A stretch of DNA of 64,000 nt from Aquarana catesbeiana (Eukaryota; Chordata; Amphibia; Anura; Ranidae), in the NCBI RefSeq assembly GCF_042186555.1, contig NC_133325.1:668947639-669011638 (forward strand), given 5' to 3'. Numbering within the stretch: the first letter of the stretch is position 1; every line of letters begins with the position of its first letter. The position numbers and the translations under genes were made by a program. The notes under the pieces are model-generated. The model did not search any database, had not been told where the DNA came from, and worked only from the letters and a program-made list of their open reading frames with translations. Shown piece after piece: positions 22,162 through 34,629 of this stretch.

Positions 22162-24079
22162 CTACAAGAAAGGTCAAACATAATGCATTATGGGGGGATT
22201 AAAAAGGGAAAAACCAAGATAAAAACGCAATGTTTGCCCCACAGTGAAAAAGTGCATTTTCTTTTGAAGAGGGCCAATTAGGTTTTTAAATTGAATTTGC
22301 AGTAAGCCGAACAAGGCCCCCAAAACAACCAACATGCATTTCATGTTTGTACCTTTCTTGTACAGTTTGTTGCAGCCTGGAGAATTCCTAAGACAAATCA
22401 TTGCACTTCACCTCTTCAGTACAGATCACTGTGTCATACAAACAATACAATTCTCAGCATAAACATGAGCTTATTGCATACACAATCGATTGAGTGGCCC
22501 ACAGCAAACATTTACACTTGAAAGGAACCTAGTTATGCATTCTATAGGAAACCAATATCATATTGTTAATTGCCAAAAATGCTGTTGATAAACCATACCA
22601 CATGTCTATGAAATCAGTGGAATTCTCAAGTGATAAAGATAATAGCTGTATAATAGATATTGTCATTTACAGGTTAAACCACACATTTAAGAAATAATAG
22701 AAAACTGTACAACACAAAAACTGGTCAAAAATCAGGTCAGGTAAAATAATGAGCTCTTTACAGTGATGTCTGCCTCAATGCGTGGGACCCAGTCAATGAT
22801 GGATTCTAAAAAATACAACTTGTTTACTTAGGGCTGTTCTAATTTGAAAGAAGACCCATGCTTCAGTCTCATTGGGTAATACCATAGATGTGTAATTTGA
22901 TTATTACCCCAGAAAGCCTCAGCTGAAGCTCATCTTCTCAAACAAGGCACTCCTTTGACAGCAATTATTATTGGGTTGGCCATATACAAGAAATTAGTAT
23001 TGGGTTGGCCATATACAAGAAAATTAAAACGAATAAATGCAACCTTAGATGTATTCAGGAAGGGAATAACAGCAGAGGGAAGAAATAGTCTGTGCATCGT
23101 AAGCTCTTGTTATGGCATGCATATCATTTTATCACATGTTGGCCAACCTCTGCATGACCAGCCAATGACTGTTCCCTTTTCTACAGTGAAATGGAAAAAC
23201 AAACTCTTCACCATATGTGAATAGCACCAGTTATCAGTAAAGCAGAGGAGAAGACAGGAGCTGGTTCTGGAACTGTGGATTTAAGGGGTGACTGACCAAA
23301 CCCATTCCCCATTGTTCTGAGTGATGGATCTGCCACTTTTAAGCCAAGTATTTAAAGACATCTTCATCCTAGCTTGAATGATATTGTGAAGAATATCATC
23401 TTTGGCAGGCATTTACTAAGCGTTTAACAAAGGTCTGCCCTGTCATCTTACAGTACTTGCTAAAGCTACAGTGGGTGCGCCAATTAAAGTCACTCACACA
23501 CTGGAGCCAAAGGGCACTTAAAGGGTTTGAGAAAGCTGCTTGGCACTTTCTGAACAGTTTGTAAATCTTTTCCAAGCTGGAAGCTCCACAGACTAGATTT
23601 TTAAGCTAAGAATAGAAATGAATTCTACCCAAACACGGAAAACAGTGACAAGATCACTGGTGCTGGCTGAGAGTGAAATACAGGAACCCCACTAAGTTAA
23701 TGCATTGGAAAGTCTGAAGCAGAGTATCTCTTTAAGTAGTTAAAAAGGCTATTGAAATATTTTAACATTTTTTTCTTGCTACACCATTTACACTTTTTTT
23801 TCTGTTTTCCCCATAAAACATAGGGGGGAAATAGGTCTGTAATGTTTTACCATGACACCTTGCAAAGTACCATTAACTAAAAGGTAATTAGTCTTATTAT
23901 TTAAGCAGTGCCAACAAGGTCTCCAAAATGTGTTCTATTCTCCTGCTTACACCTTTTACAAGTCAAACAATACTCGCAGATTGCGTTGTTCATTAATCTT
24001 GCTGTCAGGTGTCTCCTAACACCGCTTTCCACAGCACATTCATTTTTGTCACTTACTCAAGTCAGCAAAACAAACTTAC
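22162..24079. other. Intron at the CUX1/CASP branch point
   Basis: 1918-bp intron whose acceptor is CUX1-specific; skipping it is how CASP mRNA is made in known genes. It holds a short direct repeat, ATTGGGTTGGCCATATACAA, twice at 22972 and 22999. No MITE palindrome was recognised. Confidence 0.5.
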
Positions 24080-24176
24080 CGCTCAGGTCGCTGTTGCTAA
24101 TTCGCAGCGTGGCATTCTCCGACTGCAGGGAGCGGTTCTTTTCCAGCAACAAAACCTCCAATGGTTTCGATGCATC
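24080..24176 (-). CDS. cux1: CUX1 exon, last exon before the CUX1/CASP split
   Basis: A 97-nt exon of 32 codons plus one base, starting DASKPLEVLLLEKNRSLQSE and ending NATLRISNSDLS followed by G of a split Gly codon. The acceptor is CTGTATTTAG and the donor is AGCG/GTAAGT. In known vertebrate genes the transcript either continues into the CUX1-specific linker exon, as it can here at 22161, or skips far downstream to CASP exons beginning near CAELQVRI. The CASP exons are not in this window, so use of that splice here is inferred from the family. The coding sequence is almost identical to mammals. Confidence 0.94.
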
Positions 24177-24784
24177 CTAAATACAGCCAATGAAAATGAA
24201 CTGATCAGCAACTACAATGCAATTAGAGGAATCAAGGTACAGTAATAACACAAAAGCAAGTTGACAACTGGATGACTGCACACAATGTATATTTTTTATT
24301 GTCCAAGAATTTGTATTTTTTTGAAGTGTGTGCGTTATTCACATGAGCAATGCTGCCTAATATAGTGTTCTGTGAGTTTAGATCGTCGAAAAATGAATGT
24401 TCTTCTAAAAGGGCAGAAGCTTCCATTTACCTGCTTGTCCTTTTTTGCAAACACAGATGAAACAATCTCACTCTTCTAATAAGTCACAAATGAATGTAAC
24501 AAAGAACCAGCAATATAAAATATAACCACATATTTGGAGGTAAAACACTGCAGGAAAACAAGCATATATGCTGTCCACACAGATGCCAATCAAAATTCAG
24601 CTGCTAATTTTTGTCAGAAGAATAAACAATTTATTTTTGTGATTTAATAATAATGCCTGCCACTAAACTAAATTCATACAACTGAAATCTGAAAAACATT
24701 AACACAGGGCAAGGCTGGAGTAAAAATGGATTTGATGCTCATTATAACCAGTCAAGTGTCTTGTTGCTAATTTTGTGTTGTCTC

Positions 24785-24985
24785 TAAAGGCCTGTACACA
24801 CGATCCAAAAATCGTATGGTAATTTTTATACGACGCCCGATCATCCGATTATCTGCTCGTTAGTATAGTTCTTTGGACAGTCGATTCAGACTTTTCAGAT
24901 GAAAAATATCCAAATGTGCAGGCTACATAATTTTTGTCGTACGTGAACAGAACGTCCGGGTAGTGTGTACAGAATATGTGTGAAG
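24785..24985. repeat. Diverged relative of MITE family A
   Basis: GGCCTGTACACACGATCC at the left and a complementary GTAGTGTGTACAG near 24960 form weak inverted ends; CGTACGTGAACAGAACGTCC is in the middle. No flanking TA pair is secure. Confidence 0.45.
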
Positions 24986-25612
24986 TTTGACTGTTGCACT
25001 TTTTTTCGGATTTATGAAAGCCCCACCAAGATATTTTCTTTTAGTCGTGCTACACTATGTGAGATTTTGCATGCTCTCTTATTCCTTTCAGAAGCATATT
25101 TAAGAAAACATATGAGATAGCGTTAATTTCTGAAGACTTGTCAAAAAATATGTACCAATGTGATAAACCAAAATGGCCTAATTTATCAAAATGTCTCAAA
25201 TAAGCGTTAGTGTACAAGACAGACAGAGTGCTTTTAGGGACAAAAAAGCCTTGCATTAATACATGTAAGAGATGTCTTCCTATTTTTTTTTTTGAAAAAA
25301 AGGGATCATAGTAAAAGCAGCAACCACCACAAGTGAATATTGAGCTTAATATTCAAATGCTATATTCAAAAACTGCATTCAAAAAAGTACACCAGAAGAA
25401 AAACACAACTTGTGTTGTATCTATAAAATAAACTGATCAGCCACTAACAAGCAGTCAGATTCCAATCAGCACTGAAATGGCAAGTGGCACATGTAAAAAA
25501 AAAATACAAATCTCATTGGCTGCTGTGAGGCAGCACAGATAGTTTGCATTTCATAGGCAAAATAAATGCAGCCTAAATTTTGAATACTTCTGAAAAACAA
25601 GATGTACGATAC

Positions 25613-25661
25613 CTGACCGCCTGGTCCTTCAGACTGGGAAAACTCCATGGACTTCAAAATG
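25613..25661 (-). CDS. cux1: CUX1 exon (ILKSMEFSQSEGPGGQ)
   Basis: A 49-nt exon: one base completing Asn, then 16 codons reading ILKSMEFSQSEGPGGQ. ILKSMEF is an invariant block in CUX1/CASP; the rest (SQSEGPGGQ) is the variable linker, close to APSEGAGTQ in mammals. The acceptor TTTTTTCAG and donor CAG/GTATCG are acceptable, though the donor is the weakest of the set. An open frame on the minus strand extends on both sides but has no similarity beyond the exon borders. Confidence 0.91.
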
Positions 25662-26857
25662 CTGAAAAAAGCAACAAAGAGAATTTATTGCCTAGGTCCC
25701 CATTTCCAATAAACATCCACAGCATTGCCCTCCTGGTTCCCAACACTGCTGAAAGGACAATTCTTGGTAACTTTCTCAACTGCCTCTGCATCACAATAAT
25801 CAGATAATGAATCACAACACTTGTCTGTCCCCAGATAAAATACATCTTTCTTATGGGTCATTTAAATAATGCATATCTCATTCCCAGCAGGCCACATTGT
25901 GGCATAAAATTAAATGTTAATAAGGATATAACATTTAAAGCTGTCAGAAAGTGTATATATTTGTTAGTGTAGCTTCAAGGGAGTTAGATTTGCATAACAG
26001 TCATAGTTAAATAACACCATTATTTTTCAAAGATCCTCCTCTTAAAGACTCTATGAAAGAACCAAATTATGTGGAAATACAGGAGTCCACGAACTGCAAG
26101 AATTCCTCAATGTAACATGTAGTATGAATGTAGTATAGTCTGAATGTAGTAGAAGGTAAAAGCTTCCCAGCATAAATAAAACATTTACAGCTTCTTCTGA
26201 CATCTCCAAGTAGAAACATGGAGACACTTTGTAAGAAATAGTGTGACCCTTGTCCTGCTGGGGTTTTTTTAGTTTGATTTAACAAAAATTAGAGTATTTA
26301 GTTATTGTAAAATCGCATTATGAAGCATCACTAGAGCTGATTGGCTGACTTGCAATACCGGATTCTGCTTGCTGGTAGCACTGTGGGTGAGCTATGAAAT
26401 TACAGTTCCTGGTGAAATGGAAGGGATGAATAATGCTTCAAAGCAACTACACTTTATAGGTTGTTTTTGGTTAGGGGGGGGTTTGGGGATAAAGAGCTCA
26501 AAGACTTTGGTTGTTTTTGTGTACAGGCATGTATCCCATTACCTGCAGGTGGTTCCTTCTGATAAAAATCTTCCAGTGTCTCCTTCACAGCTGCTAGATT
26601 TTGCCCTGAGTTGCTGTCTTCCAGCACTAACAGAAGCTGCTTCTACTCACCAAAGTTGTACCTCCGGCTCATCCCCTCCTGTCCTCGCCTCCATTCAGAG
26701 AGCTCATCATACTACTATCACACAATGCATCGCATTCTGTGGATGGAGGAGGGCATGATGTCATTCAACTCCTCCCTTCATTAACAACATGGTTCATTGT
26801 GTGAAAGTATGAAGAAGAGTTCTGTGAATGGGTGAAAGGACAGGAGGGTGCAAAGTC

Positions 26858-27397
26858 ATGTTGGAACAATAAGGGGCAATCCCCAAACTGTTCTCACAAA
26901 GTTGAGAGCATGGAAATGTCCAAAATGTCTTGGTATGCTGACCCCTGAAGAGCTCCCTTCAGTGGGACTAAGGGGCCAAGTCCGACCCCTGAAAAACAAC
27001 CCCTCACCATAATCCCCCCTCCACCAATGCACAAAGCAAGGTCCATAAAGACATGGATGAGCAAGTTTGGGGTGGAGGAACTTAACTGGCCTGCACAGAG
27101 TCCTGACCTCAACCTGATAGAACACCTTTGAGATGAATTAGAGCGGAGACTGTGAGCCAGGCCTTCTTGTCCAACATGAGTGCCTGACCTCACAAATGCG
27201 CTTCTGGAAGAATGGTCAAACATTCCCATAGACACACTCCTAAACCTTGTGGACAGCCTTCCCAGAAGAGTTGAAGCTGTTATAGCTGCAAAGGGTGGGC
27301 CAACTCAATATTGAACCCTACAAAATAAGACTGTGATGCCATTAAAGTTCATGTGTGTGTAAAGGCGGGCACCCCGATACTTTTGGCAACATAGTGT
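26858..27397 (+). mobile_element. Tc1-like transposon remnant with internal inversion
   Basis: The right end GATACTTTTGGCAACATAGTG matches the terminal repeat of the element at 12878. From about 27023 to 27330 the plus strand is sense transposase sequence. From 26858 to about 27022 the same transposase is present in antisense (CATGTTGGAACAATAAGGGG, CCATAATCCCCCCTCCACCA). The left terminal repeat is missing. Confidence 0.82.
27030..27330 (+). pseudogene. Tc1-like transposase carboxyl end, decayed
   Basis: The plus frame reads FGVEELNWPAQSPDLNLIEH then L, stop, DELERRL. It includes the last catalytic Glu region SPDLNLIE. Comparison with the consensus of this family indicates the stop comes from TGG to TGA at 27129-27131. 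A further stop follows ARPSCPT. It is clearly nonfunctional. Confidence 0.82.
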
Positions 27398-27399
27398 AA

Positions 27400-28910
27400 G
27401 TATCTGGAATTTTGTACCTCTCAAAATCTTTTGGTGTTGAGACTCTGCAAAGGGCTGAAAAGCTTGCAGTGTCACAGATGGGAGGGGGAGTAAGCAGGCT
27501 TTAGCATGTCAGGCAAACCTGAATGAAAATTGTTCTGGCTCTAAAATTTTAGACTGATTTACTGTTCAGTGGCTGCACAGTTTGAAAGCAGGGAAAGCTT
27601 TTCAAGAGGAATTTTTACGCTTGTTAACCACATGTAATTAGTTTATTAACTAGTTTATTCCTTTTATTTTTTTTTAATCAGCTGCTTTACGAAAATAACG
27701 CTTTAGAATAGGGCCATATCCATTCTTTACTATTTCTCAGCAGTTAACCTACAAATTACACAGTCTAAAATGAAGACCGCCACTAGAGGGATTATCTATA
27801 AATTCATATATAAAATGCAATACTGAAAATATAGAAGCAGAAAGTACACATCAGAGCCACATCCGATTCATTTCTGGCAAAACCTAACAATTATATCTCA
27901 GAAGATATACTCACAGGAAACATTCCATATTTTCCTTTTTATCAAACTGCATACATGGCACATAAGGAGAATAAATGATTGCATGCTTTCCCTCCAACAG
28001 TACTGCTAATGGGTATGCAGCATATTCTCAACCCTGGTGTGCCAGAGACAGCAACATAACTTTGTGATTGTGCATTATGAGCAAAGAAACTGTTTTCTCA
28101 ACACTCAAAATGTAATTTGGACAAAATGATTTATGGCTGCAGGAAGCACTTGTCAAATAAAAAGAAGAATGATTGGTAAAGAAGGCAGAACACCAGGAAA
28201 AGGCAAGCAAAAAATAGATGCAGACGGGAATATTACATTTTGGGACAGCATATGAAAAACACTTGAAGCCAGTGATATTCAAGTCAGCTAAAAGCTCGTG
28301 CAAATCCTACTTTTTTTTAAAGGGACGCTACTATTAAAATATTAAATATAAATTCATACTTCCAAGTATATCCGATCTATATATTAAAACATATGCGAAA
28401 ACCTTGTTTGACTGCACTTGTATTTCTTTAGATAAGGTGATGCTGGTCTCTTTCTCTCATTGTCAGCATAAACAGGCATGCCTGGCTGAGCCAAGTGGTC
28501 ATGTTTTAGGCGAGGTAGCAGACAGCCTTGCCTTAGGGCAGTCAGACTTTGCTTGCATATCTCACTGCCCTCCCCTGTCTGGTAACCTCCATTAAATCTG
28601 CTGTTTAAAGAGAACCAGTCACCAATGGACAACTGTAATAATCTGAATCATCACTTTTTAGAATTTATAATAGTTCAGCCTTACCTCTACATCCAAGGAA
28701 AAATAAACACTTTGACAGGTCAATCTTTCGCCAGCAGTCCAGACAGGGTGTCAGTTATCGCCTTGAGCTCAAGCAGCAAAGAAATCAGCCTCCGTGCAGG
28801 CCTTACAGTAGTGAGCTGATATTTGTGTGTTGATGGTGGCAGAATACAAGTGAATAACAGCAAAGGCACTGTCCCTGAGAGGCAAGGCTGCACTATCATA
28901 AAAATGTTAT
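27400..28910. other. CUX1 intron, nothing recognised
   Basis: AT-rich intron of the 25613-30319 interval with no palindromic element recognised and no exon-like block. Confidence 0.45.
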
Positions 28911-29379
28911 GCCTCATGCACATAGAACGTTTTTACAGCTGCGCCTAGGGGCATCAGGCGTTTTTTTTTTTTTACAGATTAAAATTGGCTCTCCATGTTA
29001 TTCTATGTGTCCCTGCACACATAGGCTTTTTGGAGCTGTAATAGGCATAGGTGTTTTCAAGCTGCAAAAAAGAACCCAGAGCCAGTGCGTTCTGGAGTAG
29101 CAGCATTACAGATGTAGAAAAGCCCGATGTGGCTAAACGTGTGTTAACGCTGTATACAGCGCTAAGCTGTGTCAAGCGTTTTTAAGCTGTAGTATTTGGA
29201 TTTGAGAGTGGAAAATAGAAGAGGACAGAGAAACGCTGCTCAATGCTAACGTGGCTAAACGCACATTAACGCCAAATGCAAAACGCTTCTAAAAGTGCGT
29301 TTTTACAGCCACTTTTTCCTGGCATCGGAACTGGCTTTGCAGTTAATTTTTTTTTAAAACACCCTGTGTGCATGAGGCC
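28911..29379. mobile_element. GCCTCATGCACA-end MITE (family C1)
   Basis: Ends GCCTCATGCACATAG and the complement of CCTGTGTGCATGAGGC. Interior words AAACGC and GCGTTT are repeated on both strands. Related to 48214-48660, while 57568-57756 is its right half. Confidence 0.78.
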
Positions 29380-29604
29380 TTATAGTCTGTGTGCAGATCT
29401 AACCTTTTAGCAAAGCCTGGGAGACCTGCATGCCACTCATTCAATAGCAGAGATGGGCTCACAATGAACATCTCCAAAGTACAAAAGTGCATGTCAGCCA
29501 TGCCAAAAGGAAGTAGAAATAATAAAAGATTTATAATCTTAGAATGCAGGAAAGGAAGGGAGAGAAAAGTTGAGGAAAGGTAGGTTTTCAAGATTTTTCT
29601 ACTA

Positions 29605-29876
29605 TTAGCCTCGGTTCACACCAGAGGCGGCACGACTTGCAGGTCGCCTCAACGAGGCGACCTGCACACGACTGCCCGGGCGACTTGCAAAACGACTTCT
29701 GTATAGAAGTCTATGCAAGTTGCCCCAAGTCGCCCCCAAAGTCGTACAGGAACCTTTTTCTAAGTCGGAGCGACTTGCGTCGCTCCCCTTAGAACGGTTC
29801 CATAGCACAGAACGGGAGGCGACTTGTCAGGCGACTAGGTCGCCTGACAAGTCGTCCCTGTGTGAACCGAGCCTAA
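29605..29876. mobile_element. TTCACAC-end MITE (GCGACTT family)
   Basis: Ends TTAGCCTCGGTTCACACC and the complement of TGTGTGAACCGAGCCTAA. The interior is built of GCGACTTG and AAGTCGCC words. It is a shorter relative of 12948-13385. Confidence 0.82.
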
Positions 29877-30318
29877 CAGATTTCATGAATACTTGCAACA
29901 GTTTGTTGGCTTGTAGAAAATCTCTATTGGAGAATTACAAAAAGTATACAAAAACAAAAGTAATAAATCGGCCCTCGGCGTGCAGCCCTACTTCTTAAAG
30001 GAAAATGGTCATAAAAATATACAGGGACTGCAATTGCTGATCGCCCTCTAAAAATGCTAGATGATTGACTATAATACTGACTCTGACTTCAGTGCTGTCC
30101 TAGTCTGACCTGGAACAGGTATGCAGATCAGGTATTCCGCTTTAACTTGCTATATGTGTGTCCCATGCCAACACATCATTTTAGGACTAAAGCCAGAGAC
30201 ACTAGCATTTTCAGAATGCTGTTGCCAATGGTAGGCTCCATATATCTCTCACTACAGCTTTCCTTCATATTTATACAAAACAATGACAAAAAATAGAGTT
30301 GTACTGTTAGTCACTTAC

Positions 30319-30377
30319 TTGAGTTCCTTCTTTATTTCTTCATAATCAGCCTGCCCTTTCAGTTTTTCTTCAAGTTG
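30319..30377 (-). CDS. cux1: CUX1 exon (QLEEKLKGQADYEEIKKEL)
   Basis: A 59-nt exon of 19 codons plus two bases, reading QLEEKLKGQADYEEIKKEL followed by AA of a split Asn codon. The acceptor is CTGTTTGCAG and the donor is AA/GTAAGT. It has no long open frame of its own, so simple ORF calling misses it; it is recognised because it continues the preceding exon in frame and matches the CUX1 coiled coil (mammals have Val where this has Ile). The dangling AA is completed by C at the start of the next exon. Confidence 0.93.
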
Positions 30378-30966
30378 CTGCAAACAGTTTCAGAACACCA
30401 GTTAACATAATACAGCTTAACTGATTTAAAAAGAGGCTTGAATCATAAGACCGTGCCATGCCATATGTTAAAGTAAATTGGTCATCTAATAAAAATACAT
30501 TTCAGCCTTCTATATATTGCAGAGTAACGCGACCCCAAAAAAGCGGGACTTTCAATGCTCTTGGCTTCTACCCACCCCTGCCAATTATCTACTGGTGCAT
30601 CACTATTATGTGTGTCTTTTTCAAACAAGGAGGCAGCAGAGGTGGCAGGTCAGAGCCAGAAATCCTAGGAGCGGCTTGCAATTTCCTTATAAGAGACCTA
30701 ACATATCAGAAATGCCATCAAACTTTCAGAGATGCCCGCTACTGTATCTAGGTCTCTTTTAGACACCATTTTGGGCTCAGGGACTATCCATCATTTAAAA
30801 TACATCTTAACGTTTTTAACACTTGTATTAGCTTCTTGCCTGAAGTTCAGCTTTTAAAGCAGTATAAAATCCAAAGCAAACATTTCTTTTATTGCAGATT
30901 ACCAGTTGTTTTTCACAGCATAAACTCTCCAGCAGAATGTATCAGTTTACATGACTGAAACAAACC

Positions 30967-31410
30967 ACTTAAAGAGGTGTTCCTCCCTCCAAAAAAAAAT
31001 AAATAAATAAAAGCCAGCAGCTACACATACTGCAGTTGCTGGCTTTTAACAATAGGACACTTACCTGTTCTGGAGTCCAGCGATGTCGGCACCACAGCTG
31101 ATGTTTCCATCAGCTGTCGGGTGCTGCCACCGCCATTGAGGGTAAGGGTACCCGGCAGTGTAGCCTTACAGCTTCATGCCTAGAAACCCTATTGTGCATG
31201 TGCGAGGTTCCGCTCCTCTCGCCTACTGGCCCAGGGAGAGGAGGAGGGAGCCCCGTGGTGATGTCACGGGCCGCGGCCTGGACTCCCGGAAGTGGGAACG
31301 GCATGCCTGTCAAAGACAGGTATCCTGTCCCCCCTACCCCCGAAAGGCAGCACTGGAGGGGGAGATGAGACAAATGAGCGGAAGTTCCACTTTTGGCAGG
31401 GGTGAATAAT
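30967..31410. repeat. Palindromic repeat (GAGGTGTTCCTCC family)
   Basis: Starts TTAAAGAGGTGTTCCTCCC and ends near GGAAGTTCCACTTTTGGC; the AGCAGCTACA and GCAGTTGCTGGCTTTTAACA blocks recur at 57227. An inner GC-rich part gives unrelated open frames on both strands. Confidence 0.55.
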
Positions 31411-31539
31411 ATGGTCATCTTTGATTTATTCATGTAAAACCTTTATCAAAAAAAAAAAAAAAAAATGGTTACTGTAGCTGATTATAGTGAAGGCTGGAGT
31501 TTGGCTTCATTTTGTTAGCGTAACTAATTCTCCTAATAC

Positions 31540-31960
31540 ATTTAATGTAGAACTAAATGCAAAACTTTGTTTTTTTCATTTTGGATAGAGTAAGGTAGGG
31601 TTATAACTCCTGTAAGGTTTATTTTTGCCATCTTTGTCTCATTGGGGAGATTTATCTTTACTTCCTGTCCCATAGCCAAAGCAGGAAGTGAGAGGAAATC
31701 CCTGCAAATTAAGGGAATCCCTTGGACACTCCCAGGTCACCAAAACTAGTTTGCTCATTGGAAGATTTCCCCTCTATTATTTTTCTGGTGACAACCCAAA
31801 ATTTGAGATTTTCTTTTACTTTCAATGATAATGGTAAACAGAACAAATAGAGAGAGTGAATCTCCCTAACAGGAGCACAGACGGCAATAAAAACTGACAG
31901 GGGTTCTAATCCATCTCTACTCTGAGGTGTGTTACTGGCCAGATCACCAGGTGAAAAGAA
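31540..31960. repeat. Dispersed repeat family J, copy 1
   Basis: Shared with 39846-40200: CATTTTGGATAGAG, TTGGGGAGATTTA, GCCAAAGCAGGAAGTGAGAG and AATCTCCCTAACAGG. Related, more diverged copies lie near 40900-41250, 42480-42640, 46100-46540, 58540-58780 and 59195-59350. Confidence 0.6.
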
Positions 31961-32610
31961 AGGGGAAAAAGCCAAAGAAAACAGAAACAGTAACAACATC
32001 TAATGATTGCAAAACTGCAAAATATGACATTTTTGATTTTGGGTTTAATACTGCTTTCATTTTCTGTACAGTTACATTATTTGTATCAGTGGAGAAGTAC
32101 ATTTGCACAAAAGCTGCAAGTTCTAGTCCCAGCTGCATGGGAAATTGATCATAATATTTTACAGTGTTCCGCAAGATACAGTACACAAAACAAACAACTG
32201 TCACTATGACTTCCATGTGAAAATTGTTAATGAGATTTTAATGGTGCAAGTGAAGGCATTCAGCTGGAATCCGCTCACGTGCCAAAAACGTACAGAGCTG
32301 AACAATTGCCTGATATACAAACAGAATGACATCAGTGGCCAAAGAGCAGTTGTTACACATAATATGCAGCATACTAAAAGGTTTCATCCAGGAGCACATA
32401 TGAAGATTGTTATTGGCAAGTCTTTCAAGAATGATGAAATTATTTTGATGCAATGAATGTAGAAACAGGAGTAACAGTTTATTGAAAACAACATTTTAAA
32501 GGGAAAGGGAAATTGATTATGCCAATGATTTTCACAGATACACAGCACATGTTAAAGTATTATATAAATATTACCAGGGCATATATAGTATTCAAGAACT
32601 CTGTTTTTTT

Positions 32611-33500
32611 AAGGAGAAGTTTGGGGTATATATAAAAAACACGAAAAAAAAAAAAAAACATATTTAAAACTCTATGCTGCAGCTGTCCCAAGTCAGCTCT
32701 AAGCCCAAGAACTGAGTGATCACATGACCGCTGATCGCTCAGTTCTTATGCCCCATACACACGGTCGGACTTTGTTCGGACACTCCGACAACAAAATCCA
32801 TGGATTTTTTCCGACGGATGTTGGCTCAAACTTGTCTTGCATACACACGGTCACACAAAGTTGTCGGAAAATCCGATCGTTCTGAACGCGGTGACGTAAA
32901 ACACGTACGTCGGGACTATAAACGGGGCAGTGGCCAATAGCTTTCATCTCTTTATTTATTCTGAGCATGCGTGGCACTTTGTCCGTCGGATTTGTGTACA
33001 CACGATCGGAATTTCCAACAACGGATTTTGTTGTCGGAAAATTTTATCTCCTGCTCTCCAACTTTGTGTGTCGGAAAATCCGATGGAAAATGTCCGATGG
33101 AGCCCACACACGGTCGGAATTTCTGACAACACGCTCCGATCGGACATTTTCCATCGGAAAATCCGACCGTGTGTACGGGGCATAAGTCCACTCAGAGCGG
33201 AGAGTATTGACCATCAGTTACCACTTTCTGCTCTTCTCCTCCAGATCTCACTGGACAGCTGTGCAGAAGAGAGGGCAGGTGCAGCTAGCCTTGGCTTTCA
33301 CTGAGAGGCAGAGCCAGCTGTTATTCAGACAGCTGGGTGGATCCAGACAATATCGTTGGGATCCTTTCAGAGCCTGGAGTGGCTCTGTGATGTCAGCTGA
33401 TAGTGGATTATAGCCCTCTGTCTGCCAACTCTGGGTAACAAAAGTACAAAAGTAAGTGCACAACTGTGACCCACAAGAGAAGTATTACCAAAAAAGCTTT
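32611..33500. repeat. Dispersed repeat family E, copy 2, split by a MITE
   Basis: Left part 32611-32748 has AGGAGAAGTTTGGGG, and GATCACATGACCGCTGATCG; right part 33183-33500 ends TGACCCACAAGAGAAGTATT. MITE family A copy 3 sits between the two halves. Confidence 0.68.
32749..33182. mobile_element. MITE family A, copy 3
   Basis: 434 bp, ends TGCCCCATACACACGGTC and the complement of GACCGTGTGTACGGGGCA, flanked by TA at 32747-32748 and 33183-33184. It is the opposite orientation of copy 2, with the same subfamily 1 interior. Confidence 0.85.
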
Positions 33501-33779
33501 ACTTGGGTACAGGTACTTACAAAAGATCAGTGTGGTAGAAATCATACAGAAGCACCCTGCAGGTGGTGAGTATCTACAACATATGCTTATGTCCGGCCTA
33601 CTTTTTTCATAGTTTTGGACAGAGTGGAGAAGGAATTTAACCCTTTTTGGGTTTTTACCACAATTCAGGGCTCCGTTAGTGAGATTTTTCAACACTTACT
33701 ATAGCGGTGATGATGGCTTTACTAGACAGACTAGAGTATAAATGTCTACTAGTTAAAGCTGAAAACCAGGAAAAAAAAT

Positions 33780-34245
33780 TAAATACACAGATGAGGTGTG
33801 CATGAGAGCTGTTTACCTGCCCAAATGATTTGCATTTCTATCTATCCAGTTTTGAGATCTACACAGCTCTGCGATGCAGCACAGCCCTATCTGACAGAAG
33901 AGGGACCTGATCTCTCTCTCTGGCAGTTTCAATTTCACTTACGGGATTCATCTCTATCCCCAACCTGTGACTAGTAAAAGAAAATGCAACAGGCAGATGA
34001 GCTTGTATCTGTCACTATGCTCTCTCCTCCTATCAGCATGGTCACTGAACTGCAAAAAAATCAGCCAGTTGGGTCCTTGTGCTGTTTCTATAACCACTTC
34101 CCTGGTTTATGCTGAACAATAGACTGTATAAGGCTAATAAGTCTAAGTAAGGTACTTACACTGTTTGAATTTAGAAAATACATATAAGGATCTGCTAACA
34201 TAGCTGCATTTATTTGCAAATTTTATTTCTTCCTGGAGTTCAGCT
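33780..34245. repeat. Diverged dispersed repeat
   Basis: Shares ATGAGAGCTGTTTACC, GCAGCACAGCCCTATCTG and CTCTCTCCTCCTATCA with 11470-11800 and 54400-54700. The ends are not defined. Confidence 0.4.
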
Positions 34246-34629
34246 TTAAGGCCCGGTTCACATTGGATGCTGTGTGAAAACCGCATGTGATTTGGACAGG
34301 AATCTTACCGCATGCTTGTTTCAATCACAAGCGATTCTGCAGCAGTGTAATTTAAACCATTCATTTTGTATGGCTCAAATTGCACTGCATCAAAATTGTG
34401 CCGGACCCTTTTTATTTGCCACACCAGGATTGGATTGAACGGGTGTTTATACCTAATGCGATCTGATTCTCCAAACCGCACCGTGTTCTGCAAACCGATT
34501 TCTGGGTGTCGCTAACTTAACAGACACACCTGCAGCGGTTCGCATGAACAGGGTGCGATTTTCATGCGGTGCAGAAACCACACAGAATGTGCTGCGAATT
34601 TTACATCACATCAGTGTGAGCTGGGTCCA
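34246..34629. mobile_element. TTCACA-end MITE
   Basis: Ends TTTAAGGCCCGGTTCACATT and the complement of CAGTGTGAGCTGGGTCC. The interior contains repeated AACCGCA and TGCGGTT words. Confidence 0.65.

Noticed and set aside
26856..27235. Two minus-strand open frames over 89 and 113 codons
   Set aside because: They are reverse-frame shadows of the rearranged Tc1 remnant. The sense reading with SPDLNLIE is on the plus strand from 27023.
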